Of a stretch of 64,000 bases of DNA, positions 57,001-64,000 are shown piece after piece. Where the stretch lies: assembly GCA_022457065.1 (NCBI GenBank), contig JAJGBQ010000007.1, forward strand, positions 2,568,501 through 2,632,500. The letters are read 5' to 3'. Every line of letters starts with the position of its first letter. Position 1 is the stretch's first letter. Made by a program: the position numbers and the translations under genes. The stretch is from Curvularia sp. ZM96. Its lineage: Eukaryota; Ascomycota; Dothideomycetes; Pleosporales; Pleosporaceae. The notes under the pieces were generated by a model. The model ran no database searches, was not told where the DNA came from, and saw nothing but the letters and a program-made list of their open reading frames with translations.

Positions 57001-57791
57001 CTGTCGTTGATTGCTTTCCACGGTGCGTTCTTGAGCAGAAGCCGCTCTTGCTGCTGCACCACTGGCACGGGGCTGTCGAAGACCGTCTCGATCATTCGGT
57101 GGTCGGAGCCGTGTTCGGTGTCATGGGCAGCACATCTTAGCACCGTGTCTGCCAGCTCTCTCGATGCCAGCACTAAGTCGATTGTCGTCTCGTAGTTTCC
57201 GCACTGCCACGTCTTGGTGCCGCGCGGGAGCATACTGCTGAGCGCGTGTTCTGTCATCAGGTCGATGATCGGGTCTGCTTCGCCCTGTCTGACCAGCGTC
57301 ACGTCCTCTCCTCCCCACAGCTGGTCGTGCTGATTAAAATCTCCAACCAGCACCACATCCACCACCGTGCCGGTCCTTCTTCTTACATCCTTAATCACCG
57401 TATCTAGCTTACTGCACGCGTCTCGCAGTGCTTGCTGGTCTCCTCCTGGTATGTACAACGACACCACCAACACCCGACGTTCGTGTAGCCGGATGATCGC
57501 TGCTGTCAAGTCCGGTGACTCTACCCGTACCTGTTCCGCCTCCACCTCTCTGTTCACCCACAGCATGCTCCGTATCGGCCACCTTCCTTCTCGCCACGTC
57601 GATGGCACCATCTTGGTCCACTTGTGGTGGAGCATGGGCGTCGTTAGCAGCCGACCCTGGATCTTCCGTGCATGTGGCTCCTGGACAGCTACCACCGACA
57701 CGTCTTGCAGCTCTTCGTCGTTTATTAAGCTATCGTGTACTTCGCCTTGCTTTCTAACATTAAGCTGGATCACGCGGAATGCTCTATTCAT
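54063..57791 (-). CDS. LINE 2 ORF2, endonuclease-reverse transcriptase, two nonsense codons
   Basis: One frame of 1242 codons. Endonuclease: MNRAFRVIQLNVRK, AVQEPHA, VGDFNQHDQLW, GSDHRMI. Reverse transcriptase: WRPISLLATLGKVLESVVAE, FDVKGAYNRV, GLPQGSPLSPILF and the catalytic AFVDDFTAWV. The RNase H-like region is recognisable (AELAAMAEALSRLPKL) but its acidic catalytic positions are replaced (IAVSSSARNG, ITRNKAA, WLPASEDCE). C-terminal knuckle: CECGQAAETVEHFLFRC. TAG at 56301-56303 follows LPSQ, where TGG would fit (complementary CpA to TpA). TGA at 54318-54320 stands where CGA would fit (NTYRH to IKAS). The start is the ATG at 57791, which overlaps the ORF1 stop; an in-frame ATG at 57836 lies upstream. 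Confidence 0.9.
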
Positions 57792-59070
57792 GTCGAGGCG
57801 GGTATAACATCCGACAGTTTCTGCTGAACGACTCATGCGGTCCTCCGCACAGCACGCACTTCATCACTGCTTCGCTGCAGCTCTTGTGGTGGTGGCCCTC
57901 TTTCGCACATCTCCCGCATTTCTGCACCTTTCGGCATTGATACGCTTTGTGGCCGAGCTCCTGGCAGTTGTAGCATTGCCCTGGTCGTGGTCGCTGTTCA
58001 AATGCGCTTGTTGTGCCGGATTCTCCGCCCGCGTGGAAGAAGCCTTCTGCGATGAGCCTCCTTGCGTCACTTTTCTTAGTCACGTACACCACCATAGAGC
58101 CGTACGCCTTCGGGATGTCTCTCTTGCTAAGCCAGGCAATCTTGGCGACTGTCGTTCCATTCTCCTCGCTAAAAGCTTCTGCTACTCCCGCTCTAATCTC
58201 ATTTTTCTCGTCCAATACTACTGTTCTCTTAACATTGTCAATCTTGACTGGGTAGAGCTCATCGCGCAGCACGCGCGAGCCTGCGCCAATCTTCTCTGCT
58301 GCTCTCTTGACTAGCTGGTGCTCGTCTTCGTCTCTGCACGTGATCCTGATCCGGCTCTGGGTCGCGTGGTCGACAGTGACTGCCCGGCATCGCCAGTTTC
58401 CTTGGTTCTCTGTTGTGCGCATCTCTTTTTCTACAGCTGCTCTGACCGTCCCTGCTGACAATCTACTATTTTCGCCATCGGCCCTGGAAATGTCTACAGT
58501 GACGCTAGGCACGTCGATAGAAGCGAGATTAGTTCTGATAGTGTGCTGCTGGCTTGCTAGCGGCGCGGCTGTGGCGTTTAGTCCTACGGGTGCGCCTGTG
58601 GACGCTACCTCGGCCCAGGTTCGCGTACTAGAGGTTGCTGCCACGAGGTCATCGACGCGTGTCTTCAACTCAGCGATCTCGTCAATAAGCTTTACGTTGT
58701 GGTCAATAATCGCTTGCTGGTTCTTTCTAATCTCTCTTGTTTCGCGTTCGAGGTTCTGGATCGTTTCATTCTGCTGCTGGATGATCTTGGTTAACGCGGC
58801 AAGTAGATCTTTGTTGGTGGCGGTGCTCTTCCTAGCTTGACGGATAGGTTGGCTGCTTTCGATCTGGATGGTGTCGGAGTCGTCGGCTGATAGGTCTAGC
58901 TGTAGCGGTCGCCTGCGGTAATGTTCGTTTTGCTCGGTGGTGTTCCTTGCGCGTCTCTTCAGTGGTGCTGGTAGCTCGGCCGGCAAGGATGTGGCTTCGC
59001 GATCGCGGTCGCGGTCGCGTTCAGGGGTCGAGATGGCCATCTCTCTCACGCGTCCAGATCGCAAACTCAT
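57784..59070 (-). CDS. LINE 2 ORF1, gag-like protein with zinc knuckles
   Basis: 428 residues, intact. The N-terminus is basic/acidic (STPERDRDRDREA). A coiled coil lies at ~100-150 (DLLAALTKIIQQQNETIQNL, LIDEIAELKTRVDDLV). A central RNA-binding-type domain follows (VTVDHATQSRIRITCRDE). C-terminal CCHC-type knuckles: CYNCQELGHKAYQC, CGRCAKEGHHHKSC and CVLCGGPHESFSRNC. By family it binds element RNA. The start is the ATG at 59070; the second ATG at 59038 is equally plausible. The last codons overlap the ORF2 start as ATGAATAG (57784-57791). Confidence 0.9.
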   Translation of the reverse strand: MSLRSGRVREMAISTPERDRDRDREATSLPAELPAPLKRRARNTTEQNEHYRRRPLQLDLSADDSDTIQIESSQPIRQARKSTATNKDLLAALTKIIQQQNETIQNLERETREIRKNQQAIIDHNVKLIDEIAELKTRVDDLVAATSSTRTWAEVASTGAPVGLNATAAPLASQQHTIRTNLASIDVPSVTVDISRADGENSRLSAGTVRAAVEKEMRTTENQGNWRCRAVTVDHATQSRIRITCRDEDEHQLVKRAAEKIGAGSRVLRDELYPVKIDNVKRTVVLDEKNEIRAGVAEAFSEENGTTVAKIAWLSKRDIPKAYGSMVVYVTKKSDARRLIAEGFFHAGGESGTTSAFEQRPRPGQCYNCQELGHKAYQCRKVQKCGRCAKEGHHHKSCSEAVMKCVLCGGPHESFSRNCRMLYPPRHE

Positions 59071-59181
59071 CCACACAACGGCGCAATAGCTCTCTCAAAC
59101 TCCTTTTCCGACAAATACACGGTGTATTGGATCTCTCAGAGCTCAATACACTCGCTTCCTGGGATATAAATCTTTGCGATA

Positions 59182-59196
59182 TTTTTTCTGTATACA
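59182..59196 (-). repeat. 5' target-site duplication of LINE 2
   Basis: On the minus strand this is TGTATACAGAAAAAA, the exact partner of 53670-53684. Confidence 0.6.
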
Positions 59197-59564
59197 GTGC
59201 TGACCGAAATCGGTTTCCGGGTCTTGCACTTCGCTTGTTCTCACCGCACGGTCCCCCGACAAGGTACTTACTGTTCTAGTCCTAGCGCTGTACACGGGGC
59301 TTGTCGTAATATATCAATCCTACAAACTAGGATAGCTTAGTCATTCCCTTTGACTCATGTACGATGCGTGATTTCTAGCAACACTTAAGAGAGAGAAAGA
59401 GAGAGTAGTGCAACATGCTTTTAAATTACTGTCTTGCTATTGTCACTGTGTTGTGTCAATAGGAGGGCAGGCTATACTATAAAAGTCGCTTTCGATTGCG
59501 CATCTGTCTCACAAGTCTCGGTATCAGAAACACACTCGAAGCTACCAGGGGATAGACCGTCACC
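59197..59564. other. Intergenic with a GA-rich tract
   Basis: Contains GAGAGAGAAAGAGAGAG near 59390. No gene is seen. It separates LINE 2 from the 3' end of the second NLR. Confidence 0.5.
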
Positions 59565-62155
59565 TTAAGGTAACCTAGCTTGCTCCGCCACTTGCTGCAT
59601 AGTTACAAAATGATTGTGGCATGCAACAGTCTGTGGATGCTGAGAACCAAGCTGTTGCGTGTACCCGTCGCACGCTCTTTGGTAAAGCTCTGCTGCTTCT
59701 GGGTACTGGCGCAGCGTGTGCAAGAGATGAGCGAGGCAGCAAACAGACGTCAGCGTGTCGGGATGGTCCTCTCCTAGCTCCTTCTCCCGCCCCTCTAGCG
59801 CCCGCCTGTTGAGCGTCTCTGCTTCTTCGTACCTGCCCTGAGCCTGCAGTACTGACGCCAGATGGCTCATGCTCATCAGCGTGTCTGGATGATGTACGCC
59901 TAGCTCCTTCTCTCTCCCCTCCAGTGCTTGACGGTATAGCTTCTCGGCTTCTTCAAAAGCGCCCTGAAGCTGCAGCACGGTAGCTAGATTGTTCACGCTT
60001 GTTAACACATCCGGATGCTGTGTTACAAGTATCTGGACCTTCGCTTCCAATGCCCTTCGATAAAGCTTCTCAGCCTTCTCGTACTTGCCCTGATACTGGG
60101 TCACTACCGCCAAGTTGTTGACGCTTGTCAATGTATCTACATGCAGCGGACCCAGAATTAACTCTCTTCCCTCTAGCGCTCGCTGGTGCAATAACTCTGA
60201 TTCGCCACAAAGATTCTGGGCTCGAAGTACGATGGCAAGATTGCTCATGCTTGTCAAAGTAATAGGATCGTTTGACCCGAGCGTCTCCTCACACCATCGT
60301 AGTGCTCGCTGGTACAGTTGCTTTGCCTCCTTGTATTTCCCTTGAATTTGAAGCGCATTCGCCAGATTATTGACGCTTGTTATCGTAGAACGATCATACG
60401 GCCCAAATCTCTTCTCCCTCTCTTCCAGAACTCGCCGATGCAGCGACTCGGCGTCCTTGTACTTTCCTCTATCCCGCAGAACGTTCGCTAGATTGTTTAT
60501 GCTTCTTAACATTACTTCATTGTCTGTCCCAAATATACGCTCTGTCGCTGCAAACGCCTTTCCGGCTATTAGTTCCGCTACCTCATAGTTCCCTCTTACA
60601 CATAAATACCATGCCGCGTTAGTAAGCACCTGCGCCCATGCTTCTAACGCTTCCCTACTAGTTGGCTGAGTATCAAAGAGCGGTTCGATGTGCGGAAGCA
60701 GCTGCTGGCACTTCGCCCAGTTCTCGTAATTCCCGCTAGGCAACTCTTGCGCCATTAGTCGCACAAACCTCTGCTCCCACTCTCCTACTTCGCTAAACGA
60801 CGACAGCCAGACTCGCGTGCAGAACTGCACTAGAGCGTGCATCTCGCATGCGTCACTATCTGCTGTTATCGACACTAAACAGTACCCTCGTAGGGTGTCT
60901 AGGTCCTCGTCGAATGCGCTGTCGGCGTCTTCATCGTCTTCGGCAGCAGCTGCTTTTGCTACATCTTTGCTATACTTCCGCAGCGTCGGCTCTGGTATGC
61001 CCTGCGGGTTAAAGAAGCTCATCAGCGACAGCAGCTCGGCTGCAGACCGCCTCTCCCGCCGGATCTGCTCGAACGACATCTGCCACGTCGTTACTACCGA
61101 GTTAGACGCGCTCTCGTCGCGGCGCAGCTCGCCAGCGTCCCAGTTAAGCAGGCTCTCTCGCTTTCTGCTGTTCCTCCAAAACTCAGCTAGATAGCTACCG
61201 ACTGTCATACGTGCACGTCGGTTGATGTACGCAGCCGCCTGGGTAACGGCGAGCGGTATACAGTCGAGTGCATGCAACAGCTCTCTAGCGTTCTGTTCGA
61301 TTGGCGGATCTTGGAGCTTATTGCGAAGTAGCTGTAGGCCTTCACTTTCATCCATCGCAAGCACCTCTCTAATCCTATTGTAGCCTCCCGCTAGTCTAGA
61401 TGCTGCATCTTTGCTGCGAGAAGTGACTAGGATCGCCCCGTTGCGGCTCTGGGGGAGGTAGGCAGCTAACGACGTTAGCGGGTTACCAGGCACCTCGTCT
61501 CGCTGGCGCTCTCGCGACGGGAAGAAGGTTTCTATATCATCTGCGTTGTCGACGATCATTATCCACCGCCCGTTCGCCTCGTCCTGTAGCCAGTTGCGCA
61601 CTAGCCGCAATACGTTGGCCTTCGCATCGTCCCTCCCTGGCAGCTGTAGCCGGTCGGCGATGTCTTGGTACGCTTCCTCGAACCGAGCCTGGGTGCTGGC
61701 ATGCACCCAGAACACAAAAGTCTGCGGGGCTGCATCGCGGATGCTGTGGGCGTACTGGAGAGCGAGCTGGGACTTGCTGCAGTCTGTTAGTGCTACGGTG
61801 TGCGTGGAGTCGGTACGGTGGGGATGTCGACGTACCCCACGCCGCCGAGGCCCACCAGCGCTGCGCGCGCGCCTGGTCCCGCGCACTTGTCACGCACCCA
61901 GGCGGCGATGGCAGGTCGGTCGACGAAATCAGGGTCCGGCGCAAACGGCACCGTCGAGAAAGGCTCGTGCGTTCGGGCAGGATTGTCTATATGATAGTGT
62001 AAGTAGAGAGATCTTCCCGGTTGTATTGCAGCGCTCCTACTCTGTGCTGACGGACAACCGAAGTGGAAGTTGGTCGTCCCGCCGGCTGCGGTGTGGGTTC
62101 CTGGTATCACGATGCGGCCATTGATCGGCGCATGGAATTCGCTCGTGTATGGCAT
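59565..62155 (-). CDS. NB-ARC-TPR NOD-like receptor, three exons
   Basis: An 825-residue protein. Exons are 62041-62155, 61836-61986 and 59565-61776. The introns are 54 nt (61987-62040, GTAGGA...ATATAG) and 59 nt (61777-61835, GTACGT, branch CACTAAC, CTGCAG). The second intron splits the P-loop Gly codon, and splicing restores GLGGVGKSQLALQYAHS. Further NB-ARC features are STVPFAPDPDFVDRP before the P-loop, RWIMIVDNADD (Walker B), GAILVTSRS (sensor) and CIPLAVTQAAAYI (GxP-like). Then come a helical linker and about eight 42-residue TPRs (YKDAESLHRRVLEEREKRFG; DTLTSVNNLA). These repeats are well diverged from one another, unlike those of the receptor at 7557. Instead of an effector domain, the N-terminus is a short Gly/Asn/Thr-rich segment (INGRIVIPGTHTAAGGTTNF). 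The first intron is a multiple of three, so retention would keep the frame. It is divergent from a transposase gene 196 bp away. Confidence 0.88.
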
Positions 62156-62351
62156 TGCATCTAGGGAAACCTAGACAAGAAAGACGCATACAATTTCCTA
62201 GGGAAAGAGACTGTGTAAGTAGAGAGGAAGAAGGACTTATGGTGAACTCGGGGCAGCTGAAAAGGATCGGGCGCTTGCAGCGACGCGTTGTCTGCCTGGC
62301 TGCCGAGATGGGTTTCGTTCTCTCACCACATCACAGATACCTCCACATACC

Positions 62352-63344
62352 ATGGCACCTAACCTCGCAGTATCCCAGCACGATCTGATCCGCGATATGC
62401 TACTAGATGGGTCCTTGACACGGGCTGACATGGCCAAGGTCGCTGGCTGCAGCGATCGCACAATCCGTAACATAGCCACTAACCTCCGGCTGTTTGGCAA
62501 AACGAAAGCACCAGCGAACGGCGCTGGACGGCGACGACACATCACCCCACCGATGCTTGCTGCGCTCTGTGACCGACTAATAGAGAAACCAGGGCTATAT
62601 CGCGACGAGATGGCCGTGTTCCTGTATGACGAGTTTGAGGTCCTTGTCTCGCTCTCTAGCATTAGCAGGGCTTTGGCGTCAATCAAGTGGACCAAGAAAG
62701 TTACGCAACGCATCGCCAACGAACGCAACGCCGACCTCCGCGACTTCTACCTACACAAACTGTCGGCGTTTCGTTCGCATCAGCTCGTCTACATAGATGA
62801 ATCAGGGTGCGACAAGCGGATTGGCTTCAGGCGCACGGGATGGTCTCCGCTCGGGGTAGCGCCGGTGGAGGTTGCTCGTTTCCACCGGGACCGTAGGTAT
62901 CAGATATTGCCTGCTTATACTCAAGAGGGAGTTCTTCTTGCCAAGGTCTTCCAGGGATCGACTGACGGAGCTGTGTTCGAGGACTTTGTCAAGCAGCTTC
63001 TTCACCATTGCCAGCCCTATCCTGAGCCGAACTCTGTCCTTATTATGGACAATGCATCTTTCCACCACGGTGAGCGAATAGAACAAATGTGCCTAGAAGC
63101 TGGCGTTAAACTGCTGTATCTACCTCCCTACTCACCAGATCTCAACCCTATCGAAGAGTTCTTTGCCGAACTGAAAGCGTTTATCAAGAAGCAGTGGCAC
63201 GAGTACGAGAGCAGCCCGCACCAAGACTTTGGGGCATATCTCGAGTGGTGCATCGACGTAGTGGGTGGTAGAAAAGACAGTGCGAAGGGTCACTTTAGGC
63301 ATGCAGGCGTGACTATTGAAGCAAATGAATGTCAATACCCGTAG
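62352..63344 (+). CDS. Intact Tc1/mariner-type (DD34E) transposase
   Basis: A 330-residue intronless protein. The N-terminal helix-turn-helix reads DGSLTRADMAKVAGCSDRTI; a second winged-helix part reads LCDRLIEKPGLYRDEMAVFL. The catalytic domain has YIDESGCDKRIGFRRTGW, then SVLIMDNASFHH, then YLPPYSPDLNPIEEFFAELK, with exactly 34 residues between the second Asp and the Glu. All three catalytic residues are present with no stop, so it may be active. The ATG (ACCATGGC) has a good context. I did not find convincing terminal inverted repeats in the ~190 bp upstream or ~100 bp downstream. It is not the source of the relic at 5415. Confidence 0.92.
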   Translation: MAPNLAVSQHDLIRDMLLDGSLTRADMAKVAGCSDRTIRNIATNLRLFGKTKAPANGAGRRRHITPPMLAALCDRLIEKPGLYRDEMAVFLYDEFEVLVSLSSISRALASIKWTKKVTQRIANERNADLRDFYLHKLSAFRSHQLVYIDESGCDKRIGFRRTGWSPLGVAPVEVARFHRDRRYQILPAYTQEGVLLAKVFQGSTDGAVFEDFVKQLLHHCQPYPEPNSVLIMDNASFHHGERIEQMCLEAGVKLLYLPPYSPDLNPIEEFFAELKAFIKKQWHEYESSPHQDFGAYLEWCIDVVGGRKDSAKGHFRHAGVTIEANECQYP

Positions 63345-63442
63345 TTATGTTCTCGTTCTATAGCGAAATACAGCCTTATAAGGTCTTGACGACTATATGC
63401 AAGACTATAATGATAGCCCTACTAGCACTACATAATACGCTG

Positions 63443-64000
63443 CTAGTCTATTGTCTGAACGTCGTATGATAGCTTATATCGCTTTGCCCACCTATCAATA
63501 TCACTAACAAAACGGCGAGCAACACCCCTCTTGACACCGCTTTGGACGAAGAAGCCGGGATCCTGGTCTTCGTATACCTGCTCAAGATCCAGTCCATCTT
63601 CAAGAGTGGCGACGCAGGCTTTCCGAAACTCGTCTTTCAGCGTCTCATCCACAACGTTCGATTGCTGCCACTCACCATACGCTATGACCGCAGCGTCCCG
63701 CGGGCCTGGTATGTCGAGATCGAGATTCCGTGGACGCGGTTTCGTGGCTGTGACAATATCGTCGGCAACCCTCGCCATAGGTAACTCATGGGGCTGAGAG
63801 GGCAAAACGTTGGTGATGCTGATAGGCGGAAGGCTTGGCGTAGGTGCGTTGGTGGTCGTAGACCGCTGCTCTCGCCGCTGGTGTTCTTCGGCATATAGCT
63901 GCTCCCGGATGTCCTCGGGAACATCGTCATGACTTTTTAGAGCATGGCCCTGTTGTACCAGACCAACGAGCGCCCTAAGATGATGAGTTCGCAACTTGTA
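63443..64000 (-). CDS. Hypothetical protein, 5' end cut by the window edge
   Basis: The open frame enters from the right edge and stops with TAG at 63443, giving ~185 visible residues. The last 75 residues form a compact helical segment (NVVDETLKDEFRKACVATLE; EQVYEDQDPGFFVQSGVKRG; VARRFVSDIDRWAKRY). The part before it is Pro/Thr-rich and variable. I have a weak impression of a fungal family of unknown function, but no name. The start lies outside the window. Confidence 0.5.
   Translation of the reverse strand, partial: YKLRTHHLRALVGLVQQGHALKSHDDVPEDIREQLYAEEHQRREQRSTTTNAPTPSLPPISITNVLPSQPHELPMARVADDIVTATKPRPRNLDLDIPGPRDAAVIAYGEWQQSNVVDETLKDEFRKACVATLEDGLDLEQVYEDQDPGFFVQSGVKRGVARRFVSDIDRWAKRYKLSYDVQTID

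Larger units (their letters stand above)
53685..59181 (-). mobile_element. LINE 2: full-length Tad-like non-LTR retrotransposon
   Basis: A 5.5 kb element on the minus strand. It has a 5' UTR (~59071-59181), ORF1 (57784-59070), ORF2 (54063-57791) and a ~380-bp 3' UTR that ends in a short TG repeat. A 15-bp direct repeat flanks it. The coding frames are intact except for two nonsense codons in ORF2. It belongs to another lineage than LINE 1: base composition is more balanced, and the RNase H region is degenerate. An alternative 3' end would be the A9 run at 53667-53675, but then no target-site duplication is found. Confidence 0.9.

Noticed and set aside
61777..61886. A separate N-terminus for the second NLR beginning near 61886 (Arg-rich).
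   Set aside because: Splicing of 61777-61835 restores a complete P-loop. The Arg-rich start is a read through intron sequence.
1..64000. tRNA, rRNA, CRISPR or a Starship tyrosine recombinase in the window.
   Set aside because: No cloverleaf-like A/B box pair, rRNA core, spaced direct repeat array or DUF3435-like frame was recognised in reading either strand.

Overview
The window comes from a filamentous ascomycete (Pezizomycotina; a Dothideomycete-like fungus is my guess, genus not determinable). The evidence is eukaryotic gene structure with very short GT-AG introns (46-77 nt, one of 121 nt) that have clear CTGAC/CTAAC branch sites. Typical fungal families are present: HET and NB-ARC/TPR NOD-like receptors, DUF3723, PTR2 transporter, PAQR receptor and fungal LINEs. 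Many nonsense codons look like CpA-to-TpA (RIP-type) changes. No ribosomal RNA, tRNA or CRISPR features were seen.

Layout. 1-2.2 kb: degraded repeat-rich DNA. 2.2-5 kb: an orphan gene (copy 1 of an inverted duplicated pair) and a divergent four-exon pseudokinase gene. 5.4-6.4 kb: a broken Tc1-like transposase. 6.7-11.7 kb: an intronless HET-NB-ARC-TPR receptor with ten near-identical 42-residue repeats, enclosed by ~0.53 kb inverted repeats. 11.9-14.8 kb: a complete three-exon DUF3723 gene. 15-26.7 kb: small hypothetical genes, a four-exon PTR2 transporter, an F-box-like/tandem-repeat protein, an ankyrin protein and a 4-TM protein. 28.7-34.4 kb: a LINE with 9-bp target-site duplication and A27 tail. 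34.4-40.4 kb: CTAG-rich DNA with decayed Myb-like, bZIP and coiled-coil genes and one apparently intact coiled-coil gene. 41-49.5 kb: a thioester-reductase-like dehydrogenase, coiled-coil proteins and membrane proteins. 50-52 kb: copy 2 of the orphan gene, then a degraded repeat carrying a 157-bp hAT-type MITE. 52.9-59.2 kb: a PAQR gene disabled by two nonsense codons, with a second LINE at its 5' end. 59.6-63.3 kb: a second NB-ARC-TPR receptor, divergent from an intact DD34E transposase. The right edge cuts a hypothetical gene.

How it fits together. This is an accessory, transposon-rich compartment. Two NLRs plus DUF3723 (and a Myb-like relic) are the gene classes reported as recurrent cargo of fungal Starship elements, so the window may lie inside such an element; no tyrosine-recombinase captain is visible. 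The receptors probably act in non-self recognition, with the HET domain as a cell-death effector. The most unusual signals are the NLR framed by inverted repeats with block-duplicated repeats, and the orphan gene family with a conserved 15-nt first exon duplicated in inverted orientation 47 kb apart.
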